This document shows, one piece after another, positions 1-6,427 of a stretch of DNA of 8,856 nt (position 1 is its first letter; the number at the start of each line of letters is the position of its first letter). The translations under genes were made by a program, and so were the position numbers. This DNA comes from an uncultured Collinsella sp. (GTDB lineage: Bacteria; Actinomycetota; Coriobacteriia; Coriobacteriales; Coriobacteriaceae), in assembly GCA_937958315.1 (NCBI GenBank), contig CALFGH010000141.1:1-8856 (forward strand), written 5' to 3'. The notes under the pieces were generated by a model that was not told the origin of the DNA, did not search any database, and saw nothing but the letters and a program-made list of their open reading frames with translations.

Positions 1-2468
1 CGAGCCTCGTCGCCACGCGCGAGGAGCTTTCGCGCCAGCTTGCCGGCAACCTCTGCCGCTGCAGCGGCTACGAGAGCCAGCTGCGCGCCATCGTGCGCTT
101 CCTTAACGAGTCCGGCGTGCAGGTGGGCTTTGAGATGCCCGAGCTGCCGGTCAACGACACCAGCTGCGACGGCGTCTCGTACAAGCAGATCACCCACAAG
201 CAGCCCAAGAAGGACTCGAAGGCCCTGCTCGAGGGACGTCCCGTCTACACGGGCGACCTGGTGCCCGCCGGCGCCCTGATCGTCAAGCTCAAACGCAGCC
301 CCTATGCCCGCGCCAAGATCCGCTCCATCGATACATCGCGCGCCCTGAAGGTGCCCGGCGTGGTGGGCGTCTACACCTACGAGGACGTGCCCAAGCGCCG
401 CTTTACCATCGCCGGCCAGAGCTATCCACAGCCGAGTCCCTACGACCGCCTGATTCTCGAGAACCTGGTGCGCTACCAAAACGAGGAGGTGGCGATCGTC
501 GCCGCCGAGTCCGAGGAGGCCGCCGACAAGGCGCTCAAGCTCATCAAGGTCGACTACGAGGTGCTCGAGCCCCTGCTCGACTTTACCCAGGCACTCGATA
601 ACGACATCGTTGTCCACCCCGAGGGCGACGTGACCTTTATGTTCCCGCAGGGCGGCGACGTTCCGCGCAACTTGGTGTGCAGCGGTACCAGCGATTTTGG
701 TGACCTTGACGAGGCCTTCGCCCAGAGCGACATTGTCTTTACCCGCACCTACACCAGCCAGGCCACGCAGACCGCGCCCATGGAGACCTTCCGCGCCTTC
801 GCGACGACCGACGCGTTCGGGCGCATCTCGGTGACCACCTCTACACAGGTGCCCTTCCACGTTCGCCGCATGGTCGCGCAGTCGCTCGACATTCCGCAGT
901 CGCAGGTGCAGGTCATCAAGCCGCGTATCGGTGGCGGCTTTGGCTCCAAGCAGACGGGCTGCTGCGAGATCTTCGTGGCGTTCGTCACCCAGCAGACCGG
1001 CCGTCCGAGCTATTGCTGCTACACCCGCGAGGAGACCATCACTGCAGGCAACTCGCGTCACCAGATGCAGATGACCGTTAAGCTAGGCGCCATGAACGAC
1101 GGCACCATCACGGCTATCGACCTGCATACGCTGTCCAACGCCGGTGCGTATGGCGAGCACGCCACCACGACGATCGGCCTTTCGGGCCACAAGAGCTTGC
1201 CCATCTACAACCACGTGAAGGCGAGCCGCTTTAGCTGGGACGCCGTCTACACCAACACCAACCGCGGTGGCGCGTATCGCGGCTACGGTGCCACCCAGGG
1301 CCAGTTTGCCGTGGAGAGTGCCGTCAACGAGCTCGCCGACATGCTGCGCATGGACCCCGCCGACCTGCGCCTTAAGAACATCGTGCGCGAGGGCGAGGTC
1401 ATGCCGCAGTATTACAACGAGAAGCTCAACGCCTGCGCGCTCGACCGCTGCCTGCTGCGCGCGATGGACATGATCGGTTGGCGCGACAAGCCTCTGGCCG
1501 TGGACCTGGGCGACCGCGTGCGCGCCCTGGGCTGCGCGCTTACCATGCAGGGCTCGGGCATCTCCAACGTGGACATCGCCGGCATCGACATGCGCCTGGA
1601 AGAGGATGGATTCATTACCATCGGCACCGGCGCCACCGATAACGGCATGGGCGTCGACACGATCCTGGCGCAGATTGCCGCCGAGGAGCTGGGCGTTGAG
1701 AGCTCGCTCATTGTGGTGCGCGGCGTGGACACCGACGTGTCGCCGTTCGACGCCGGCTCGTACGCGAGCTCGGGCACGTGCGTGACGGGCCTTGCCGCCA
1801 AGAACGCCGCAACCGAGCTCCGTGAGAAGATTTGCGCCAAGGCAGCCCAGATGTGGGATGTGGACGCCGCCGATGTGGTCTTCGATGGCCAGTACGTGCG
1901 TCTGTCTGACGAGCGTGCCGCGCGCGAGCAGAATCGCTACCTCACGCTGCGCGACTTTGCCAACCTGTGCGTCAAGAACATCGCGGGCGGCGACGCGCTC
2001 ACCTCGCACGCCTCTGCCTGCCTGCCCGTTTCGCCCCCGCCGTTTATGGCCGGCATTGCCGAGGTCGAGGTCGACAAGGCCACCGGCAAGGTGACCGTGG
2101 TGGACTACGCGGCGGCCGTTGACTGCGGCACCGTTATCAACGAAGCGCTCGCGCGCGTTCAGGCCGAGGGCGGCATTGCCCAGGGGATCGGTCACGCGCT
2201 CTACGAGATCGTTGAGCATGATGACCGCGGCCGCCTGCGCACCGGCAACTTTATGAGCTACAAGCTGCCCACGCGTCTGGATATCGGCAGCATTCGCGTG
2301 GCCTTTGAGCCGAGCTACGAGCCGACGGGTCCATTTGGTGCCAAGTCGATCGGCGAGGTCGTCATCAACACGCCGCTCGCCGCCGTGGCCTCGGCCGTGG
2401 CACACGCCACCGGCCATCAGGTCCGCTCGCTGCCGATCACGCCCGAGAAGGCCTTGCTGGGGGAGTAG
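1..2468 (+). CDS. Xanthine dehydrogenase-family molybdenum hydroxylase, fused [2Fe-2S]/molybdopterin chain (5' end missing)
   Basis: The reading frame is open from base 3, so the gene starts upstream; the GTG at 93 lies inside a domain and is not the start. Counting the codon at 3 as residue 1, the chain opens with the end of a second [2Fe-2S] domain (GNLCRCSGY, Cys18 and Cys20), then a hammerhead domain beginning near GRPVYTGDL. The molybdopterin domain shows GGGFGSK at 310-316, GGAYRGYG at 422-429 and the catalytic-base motif KSIGE with Glu785 (codon 2355-2357). By family knowledge such enzymes hydroxylate purines, related N-heterocycles or aldehydes, using water as the oxygen source and passing electrons from Mo-pterin to Fe-S clusters. 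The Fe-S plus Mo fusion without an intervening FAD domain resembles E. coli XdhD, the selenium-dependent xanthine dehydrogenase family and Mop-type aldehyde oxidoreductases. About 821 residues are visible; roughly 90-130 are probably missing. Substrate and selenium dependence cannot be read from this sequence. A terminator follows 27 bases after the stop. Confidence 0.86.
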   Translation, partial: SLVATREELSRQLAGNLCRCSGYESQLRAIVRFLNESGVQVGFEMPELPVNDTSCDGVSYKQITHKQPKKDSKALLEGRPVYTGDLVPAGALIVKLKRSPYARAKIRSIDTSRALKVPGVVGVYTYEDVPKRRFTIAGQSYPQPSPYDRLILENLVRYQNEEVAIVAAESEEAADKALKLIKVDYEVLEPLLDFTQALDNDIVVHPEGDVTFMFPQGGDVPRNLVCSGTSDFGDLDEAFAQSDIVFTRTYTSQATQTAPMETFRAFATTDAFGRISVTTSTQVPFHVRRMVAQSLDIPQSQVQVIKPRIGGGFGSKQTGCCEIFVAFVTQQTGRPSYCCYTREETITAGNSRHQMQMTVKLGAMNDGTITAIDLHTLSNAGAYGEHATTTIGLSGHKSLPIYNHVKASRFSWDAVYTNTNRGGAYRGYGATQGQFAVESAVNELADMLRMDPADLRLKNIVREGEVMPQYYNEKLNACALDRCLLRAMDMIGWRDKPLAVDLGDRVRALGCALTMQGSGISNVDIAGIDMRLEEDGFITIGTGATDNGMGVDTILAQIAAEELGVESSLIVVRGVDTDVSPFDAGSYASSGTCVTGLAAKNAATELREKICAKAAQMWDVDAADVVFDGQYVRLSDERAAREQNRYLTLRDFANLCVKNIAGGDALTSHASACLPVSPPPFMAGIAEVEVDKATGKVTVVDYAAAVDCGTVINEALARVQAEGGIAQGIGHALYEIVEHDDRGRLRTGNFMSYKLPTRLDIGSIRVAFEPSYEPTGPFGAKSIGEVVINTPLAAVASAVAHATGHQVRSLPITPEKALLGE

Positions 2469-2495
2469 CGGGTCAGCGAACAAGTCGTAATTTGC

Positions 2496-2524
2496 GGGGC
2501 GGGGCAACTCGCCCCGCCTTTTGC
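2496..2524 (+). terminator. Intrinsic terminator after the molybdenum hydroxylase gene
   Basis: A perfect 8-bp GC-rich stem, GGCGGGGC at 2498-2505 and GCCCCGCC at 2511-2518, closes a 5-base loop (AACTC) and is followed directly by four Ts. It ends the upstream transcript before the tRNA promoter. Confidence 0.88.
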
Positions 2525-2580
2525 ACTCGTGGTGAGGTCGTGAGCCTGTAAAACGTGTGCGTGCGCTTGCCGCTCGTATC

Positions 2581-2589
2581 TGCTATCAT
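2581..2589 (+). promoter_or_regulatory. Extended -10 promoter of tRNA-Leu
   Basis: TGCTATCAT is an extended -10 element (TGN followed by TATCAT, compared with the consensus TATAAT). Transcription would start near 2596, about a dozen bases before the tRNA. No good -35 hexamer lies 16-18 bases upstream; TTGCCG at 2567-2572 is too close. The valS promoter has a very similar element. Confidence 0.55.
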
Positions 2590-2608
2590 TCCTAGTCTGT
2601 GCGCTCAT

Positions 2609-2692
2609 GCGGGCGTGGCGGAATTGGTAGACGCGCCAGATTTAGGTTCTGGTGGGATTCCCGTGAAGGTTCGAGTCCTTTCGCCCGCACCA
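2609..2692 (+). tRNA. tRNA-Leu, anticodon UAG
   Basis: This is a complete class II tRNA of 84 bases with an encoded CCA tail. The acceptor arms GCGGGCG (2609-2615) and CGCCCGC (2682-2688) pair perfectly. The D-loop contains GGTAG. The anticodon stem CCAGA/TCTGG (2636-2640, 2648-2652) encloses TTTAGGT, giving anticodon TAG at 2643-2645, which reads CUA and, by wobble, other CUN leucine codons. The long variable arm (around GGGATTCCC) is typical of leucine tRNAs, and the T-loop is TTCGAGT. Discriminator A and CCA occupy 2689-2692. Confidence 0.98.
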
Positions 2693-2700
2693 ACGCACCC

Positions 2701-2731
2701 GCGTCGGCTTATGCCCTCGCGACGCTTGTTG
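2701..2731 (+). terminator. Weak hairpin between tRNA-Leu and tig (possible leaky terminator)
   Basis: GCGTCG (2701-2706) and CGACGC (2720-2725) form a 6-bp stem with a 13-base loop, followed by TTGTTG. The stem is short and the T-run is interrupted. It could trim or partly terminate the tRNA transcript, but read-through into tig looks possible. No convincing separate promoter for tig is visible in 2693-2770. Confidence 0.3.
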
Positions 2732-2770
2732 CATAAAGGTACCAGCACCTCAGATAAGCTGGGCAGTATG

Positions 2771-2776
2771 AGGAGG
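2771..2776 (+). promoter_or_regulatory. Ribosome binding site that decides the tig start
   Basis: A perfect AGGAGG lies 6 bases before the in-frame TTG at 2783. The GTG at 2780 is only 3 bases away, and the ATG at 2768 lies upstream of the site, so TTG is the best-placed start. Confidence 0.75.
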
Positions 2777-2782
2777 AACGTG

Positions 2783-4081
2783 TTGAACATCACCGCTTCT
2801 GACGTCAAGGACGCCAAGCTCACCGCTACGGTCACCATCCCGGCCGCCGACGTCGACGCCGCGATCAAGAAGGCCTACAAGGACACCGCCAAGAAGTACC
2901 GCTTCCCGGGCTTCCGCGCCGGTAAGGCCCCCCGTCCGGTCATCGACTCCGCTCTTGGCGCCGAGGCTACCCTCGCTCAGGCCACCAACGACCTGATCGC
3001 CGCCAACGAGCCTGCCGTCCTCAACGAGCTGGACATCGTCCCCACCAAGAGCGGTGACTACAAGGAGCTCGACCTCGCCAAGGATCACGAGGACTACACC
3101 TACACCGTCGAGTTCTCCCTGCGTCCCGCCGCTGAGCTCTCCTCCTTCGACGCCGTCGAGATCGAGATGCCCCCTGCGGAGGTCACCGAGTCCGAGATCA
3201 ACAACCAGGTCGAGATGCTCCTCAACTACCGTGCCACCTTCGAGGACGTCGAGGGTCGCGCCGTCGAGGCCGAGGACTACGTCACCGTCGACCTCAAGGC
3301 CGTCGAGAACGCCGACAACTTTGCCGCCGAGGGCCGCATGCTCATCGCCGGTAGCGACAGCAACCCTAAGGAGTTCAACGAGGCCCTGATTGGCGCCAAC
3401 GTTGACGACGTCAAGACCGTCACCTGGACCGACGAGGTCGAGGAGGGCGAGGAGGCCGAGACCCACACCGTCGAGGTCACCGTCAAGGGCATCAAGGTCC
3501 GCAACACCCCCGAGCTCACCGACGAGCTCGTCAAGTCCGACTTTGGCTTCGACAGCATCGACGCCATGCGTGACGCCATCAAGATCGAGATCGAGCAGGA
3601 CAAGGCTTCCCGCCTCCCGGCCGAGAAGGAGAACCGTTGCGTCTCCGCTCTCGCCGAGCGCCTGCAGCTCGAGGAGATGGACGCCGACTACGAGCAGTCC
3701 GTCTTTGAGGAGCTTGGCCAGAACTTCCTGTCCAACCTCGCTGCCCGCGGCATGACGCTGGACACTTGGCTGCCCGCTTCCGGTCTGACCATGGAGCAGT
3801 TCATCGGCGACCTGCACAAGCAGGCCAACGACGTCGCTCGTGAGTCCCTGGCTCTCGACGCCCTGGCCCGCGAGCTCAAGATTGAGGTCACCGAGGACGA
3901 CGTCAACGCCGAGTTCGAGAAGGCTGGCGTCAAGGACGTCGAGGCTTCCAAGGCCGAGTTCATCGCCGACGGCCGCATGCCTGCCGTCCGCGAGTCCATC
4001 CGTCGCTCCAAGGCCGTCGACCACCTGGTCGAGAACGCCAAGGTGACCGAGGTCGACGAGACCGCCAAGGACGCCGAGTAA
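2783..4081 (+). CDS. tig: Trigger factor (ribosome-associated chaperone)
   Basis: Trigger factor docks at the ribosomal exit tunnel and shields and helps fold nascent chains. The TTG start gives 432 residues, the same length as E. coli trigger factor, and an N-terminus MNITASDV that fits the family. The N-terminal ribosome-binding domain carries the signature FPGFRAGKAP at residues 41-50, with the GFRxGK loop that contacts the ribosome. A FKBP-like prolyl-isomerase domain lies at about 158-243 but is divergent: the usual GRMIPGFE-type active-site strand is replaced by SNPKEFNEA. The rest is the helical C-terminal chaperone domain with a charged tail. Codons are heavily biased to GTC, GCC, ATC and GAG, more so than in the neighbouring genes, which suggests high expression. 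Alternative starts are ATG 2768 and GTG 2780. The gene may be co-transcribed with the preceding tRNA. Confidence 0.97.
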   Translation: MNITASDVKDAKLTATVTIPAADVDAAIKKAYKDTAKKYRFPGFRAGKAPRPVIDSALGAEATLAQATNDLIAANEPAVLNELDIVPTKSGDYKELDLAKDHEDYTYTVEFSLRPAAELSSFDAVEIEMPPAEVTESEINNQVEMLLNYRATFEDVEGRAVEAEDYVTVDLKAVENADNFAAEGRMLIAGSDSNPKEFNEALIGANVDDVKTVTWTDEVEEGEEAETHTVEVTVKGIKVRNTPELTDELVKSDFGFDSIDAMRDAIKIEIEQDKASRLPAEKENRCVSALAERLQLEEMDADYEQSVFEELGQNFLSNLAARGMTLDTWLPASGLTMEQFIGDLHKQANDVARESLALDALARELKIEVTEDDVNAEFEKAGVKDVEASKAEFIADGRMPAVRESIRRSKAVDHLVENAKVTEVDETAKDAE

Positions 4082-4157
4082 TTCTCGCCACCTTGCCCGC
4101 GAGCGCATGCGTGCGCCCGTGATGGGGTAAAGTTATACACCGGTTATCCGGTTGCTT

Positions 4158-4205
4158 CGTACGGTGCCAGCCAATGCATAGCATGCGGGCACCGTACGTT
4201 TATCT
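4158..4205 (+). terminator. Long hairpin between tig and clpP (terminator or attenuator)
   Basis: An 11-bp perfect stem, CGTACGGTGCC (4158-4168) and GGCACCGTACG (4188-4198), encloses a 19-base loop that contains a small GCAT-AGC-ATGC hairpin. The T-run after it is short (TTTATCT). It probably ends the tig transcript. A weak -10-like TATACA at 4134-4139 lies upstream of it, so it could instead sit in the clpP leader and attenuate clpPX. Confidence 0.65.
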
Positions 4206-4234
4206 AGAACCAATTTGGTCCGTAAGAGAGAAAT

Positions 4235-4238
4235 GGAG
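4235..4238 (+). promoter_or_regulatory. Ribosome binding site of clpP
   Basis: GGAG lies 6 bases before the ATG at 4245. Two other in-frame ATGs (4233 and 4239) are close by. Only the purine run AGAGAG near 4225-4230 could serve them, so 4245 is preferred, with 4239 as the main alternative. Confidence 0.5.
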
Positions 4239-4244
4239 ATGCGT

Positions 4245-4865
4245 ATGATCGCTAAGTTCGATTCCGCCCTCGTGCCATACGTTATCGAGCAGACGCCGCG
4301 CGGCGAGCGCAGCTACGATATCTATTCGCGCCTGCTCAACGACCGCATCATCTTCTTGGGCGAGGAGATCAACTCCGTCAGCGCCAACCTGGTCGTTGCC
4401 CAGCTGCTGCATCTTGAGAGCCAGGATGCCGAGAAGGATATCTCGCTCTACATCAATTCGCCCGGTGGCGAGGTCTACTCAGGCCTGGCGATTCTGGACA
4501 CCATGAACTTCATCAAGCCTCAGGTCTCCACCATTTGCGTGGGTATGGCCGCGTCTATGGCCGCCGTGCTGCTTTCGGCCGGCGCCAAGGGCAAGCGCTT
4601 CTGCCTGCCGCACTCCAAGGTTATGATTCACCAGCCCAGCGGCGGTGCCCAGGGTCAGCAGACCGAGATCGAGATCGTGGCCGAGGAGATCAAGAAGACC
4701 CGTCGCGAGCTCAACCAGATCCTGTCCGACGCCTCGGGCCAGCCCATCGAGAAAGTCCAGGCCGATACCGAGCGCGACAACTACCTGACCGCTGCCGAGG
4801 CCCTCGACTACGGCCTGATCGACCGTATCGTCACCTCGCGCGACCTCGCCGCTAAGGACGCCTAG
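4245..4865 (+). CDS. clpP: ATP-dependent Clp protease proteolytic subunit
   Basis: ClpP is the serine peptidase of the Clp system. Two seven-membered rings form a closed chamber that degrades polypeptides fed in by an AAA+ unfoldase such as ClpX. From the ATG at 4245 the protein has 206 residues, close to the 207 of the E. coli precursor. The catalytic triad is complete: Ser104 in GMAASMAAVLL, His129 in MIHQPSGG and Asp178 in TERDNY, with the same spacing as E. coli Ser111/His136/Asp185. Other family signatures are RGERSYDIYSRLL, the oxyanion-side strand YINSPGGEV and GKRFCLPHSKVMIHQP. The first 8-10 residues may include a short propeptide. The stop codon is one base before the clpX ATG, so the two are almost certainly translated from one mRNA. 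This appears to be the standard active form, with nothing degenerate. Confidence 0.98.
   Translation: MIAKFDSALVPYVIEQTPRGERSYDIYSRLLNDRIIFLGEEINSVSANLVVAQLLHLESQDAEKDISLYINSPGGEVYSGLAILDTMNFIKPQVSTICVGMAASMAAVLLSAGAKGKRFCLPHSKVMIHQPSGGAQGQQTEIEIVAEEIKKTRRELNQILSDASGQPIEKVQADTERDNYLTAAEALDYGLIDRIVTSRDLAAKDA
4854..4858 (+). promoter_or_regulatory. clpX ribosome binding site inside the end of clpP
   Basis: AAGGA lies in the last codons of clpP, 8 bases before the clpX ATG at 4867. This fits tight coupling of clpX translation to clpP. Confidence 0.65.
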
Positions 4866-4866
4866 G

Positions 4867-6276
4867 ATGGCCGGTAACATGCAGGACAACTTCGACGAGA
4901 ACGGCAACCCTATCCGCTGCTCCTTCTGCGGAAAAGAGCAGGGACAGGTTCGTCGCCTTGTTAAGGGTCCGACCAATATCTTTATCTGCGACGAGTGCGT
5001 CGCCGCCTGTTCCGAGATCCTTGAGGAGTCGCTGGCTTCGGACTTTATGGACGCTGCCCGCAACGGCAAGCTGCCGGGCTTCCTCAACGACCACGGCCAG
5101 GCTGCCGGTCAGCCCGCTGTAGATCCTGAGGCCGAGGGTTTTGAGCTCGAGGACGACGCCCGCCAGGTCATCACGCACGTGCCGACGCCGCACGAGATCT
5201 ATGACGAGCTTTCAGCCTATGTCATGGGCCAGGAAGACGCCAAGCGCGCCATGTCGGTTGCCGTGTACAACCATTACCGCCGTGTAATCGAGGGCGGCGC
5301 TGCGCTTTCGGCCTTTGACGACGGCTTGGACTCGCAGCTCGACGATGATATGGACGAGGTGGAGCTCGCCAAGTCCAACATCTTGCTGCTCGGTCCCACC
5401 GGTACCGGTAAGACCCTGCTCGCCCAGACGCTCGCGCGCATCCTCGAGGTGCCGTTTGCCATCGCTGACGCCACCGCGCTTACCGAGGCCGGCTACGTGG
5501 GCGAGGACGTGGAGAACATCCTGCTCAAGCTCATCAATGCCGCCGATGGCGATATCGAGCGCGCGCAGGTTGGCATTATCTACGTGGACGAGATCGACAA
5601 GATCGCCCGCAAGGCCGAGAACCTCTCCATTACCCGCGATGTTTCGGGCGAGGGCGTTCAGCAGGCGCTGCTTAAGATTCTTGAGGGCACGGTGGCAAGC
5701 GTTCCGCCCACCGGCGGCCGCAAGCATCCCCAGCAGGAGCTGCTGCAGATCGACACGACCAACATCCTGTTCATCTGCGGCGGTGCCTTTGTGGGTCTGG
5801 ACAAGATCATCGCCGACCGTGTGGGCAACAAGGGCGTGGGCTTTAACTCCGAGATCGCCGGCCCTACCTCGGTCGACGAGAACGACCTGCTGCGCCAGGT
5901 GCTCCCGCAGGACCTCAACGCCTTTGGCATGATCCCCGAGTTTGTGGGACGTACGCCCGTCGTCACCCAGACGCAGGCGCTCGACGAGGACGACCTGGTG
6001 TCGATCCTGACCGAGCCCAAGAACGCCGTGGTGCGTCAGTATCGCAAGATGTTCCAGCTGGAGGACGTTGAGCTTGAGTTTGAGGATGCCGCCCTGCACG
6101 AGATCGCCCGCATGGCGCTTGCCCGCAAGACCGGAGCCCGCGGCCTGCGCTCCATCTGCGAGGACGTGCTGCAGCAGACGATGTTCGACCTCCCCAGCGA
6201 GGAGGGCGTCACCAAGGTCATCGTGACCGAAGCCTCCGTAAAGGGCGAAGAACAACCCCAGCGCATCTACGGGTAA
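4867..6276 (+). CDS. clpX: ATP-dependent Clp protease ATP-binding subunit ClpX
   Basis: ClpX is a hexameric AAA+ unfoldase that recognises tagged substrates, unfolds them and passes them to ClpP. The 469 residues show an N-terminal zinc-binding domain (Cys18, Cys21, Cys41, Cys44), Walker A GPTGTGKT at 176-183, the pore loop GYVGED, Walker B with Asp241-Glu242, the RKH substrate loop at 285-287, VGF at 324-326 as the ClpP-docking tripeptide (IGF in E. coli) and the sensor-2 motif GARGLR with Arg425. The presence of both the zinc domain and the docking loop shows a ClpP partner, in agreement with the adjacent clpP. It is longer than E. coli ClpX (424 residues). The linker after the zinc domain is extended (about residues 55-110), and an acidic stretch at about 148-164 lies just before the AAA+ core. 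A strong terminator follows. Confidence 0.98.
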   Translation: MAGNMQDNFDENGNPIRCSFCGKEQGQVRRLVKGPTNIFICDECVAACSEILEESLASDFMDAARNGKLPGFLNDHGQAAGQPAVDPEAEGFELEDDARQVITHVPTPHEIYDELSAYVMGQEDAKRAMSVAVYNHYRRVIEGGAALSAFDDGLDSQLDDDMDEVELAKSNILLLGPTGTGKTLLAQTLARILEVPFAIADATALTEAGYVGEDVENILLKLINAADGDIERAQVGIIYVDEIDKIARKAENLSITRDVSGEGVQQALLKILEGTVASVPPTGGRKHPQQELLQIDTTNILFICGGAFVGLDKIIADRVGNKGVGFNSEIAGPTSVDENDLLRQVLPQDLNAFGMIPEFVGRTPVVTQTQALDEDDLVSILTEPKNAVVRQYRKMFQLEDVELEFEDAALHEIARMALARKTGARGLRSICEDVLQQTMFDLPSEEGVTKVIVTEASVKGEEQPQRIYG

Positions 6277-6297
6277 ATCAGCCTAAAACATGTTTGC

Positions 6298-6336
6298 AAA
6301 TAGCCTCCGACCACCCGCGGTCGGAGGCTATTTTAT
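6298..6336 (+). terminator. Strong intrinsic terminator after clpX
   Basis: The arms AAATAGCCTCCGACC (6298-6312) and GGTCGGAGGCTATTT (6319-6333) are perfectly complementary over 15 bp with a 6-base loop (ACCCGC). They are flanked by A-rich and T-rich sequence, so the hairpin could act in both directions. It separates clpPX from valS. Confidence 0.93.
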
Positions 6337-6362
6337 ATATGCGCAATAACCCCAACTACCTG

Positions 6363-6371
6363 TGCTATTCT
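6363..6371 (+). promoter_or_regulatory. Extended -10 promoter of valS
   Basis: TGCTATTCT is an extended -10 element (TGN plus TATTCT) just downstream of the clpX terminator and matches the tRNA-Leu promoter element at 6 of the first 6 bases. No clear -35 box is present. The predicted start near 6378 would give valS a 5' leader of about 186 bases. Confidence 0.5.
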
Positions 6372-6399
6372 GTGTGTTTGTTTAAGCCTTGGCAAAGTC

Positions 6400-6414
6400 A
6401 TTTCAGACTGAAGT
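6400..6414 (+). other. Small hairpin in the valS leader
   Basis: ATTTCA (6400-6405) and TGAAGT (6409-6414) can pair over 6 bp, including one G-U pair, around a GAC loop. It lies between the predicted transcription start and the large inverted repeat and may be part of a structured leader. Taken alone, the evidence is weak. Confidence 0.25.
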
Positions 6415-6427
6415 AATCGATACCTAA

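Noticed and set aside
93..95. GTG at 93 as the start of the molybdenum hydroxylase
   Set aside because: The frame is open upstream to base 3 and encodes the conserved GNLCRCSGY iron-sulfur motif in continuity, so the true start lies before the window.
1083..2507. A 474-codon minus-strand frame opposite the molybdenum hydroxylase
   Set aside because: It overlaps a convincing coding region, has a biased composition and no domain, and runs through the terminator at 2496-2524.
2555..2782. An N-terminal extension of trigger factor reaching back through the tRNA gene
   Set aside because: The frame happens to be open, but it would translate the tRNA-Leu sequence, and the conserved trigger factor N-terminus begins at 2783 behind a perfect AGGAGG.
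2750..4108. A 452-codon minus-strand frame opposite tig
   Set aside because: The translation is almost entirely Leu, Val, Gly and Asp, an artefact of the GTC/GAC/GAG codon bias of tig. No family features are present.
4103..4116. GCGCA-TGCG-TGCGC hairpin just after tig as the tig terminator
   Set aside because: The stem is only 5 bp and is followed by CCCGTGATGGGG, not by Ts. The hairpin at 4158-4198 is a better candidate.
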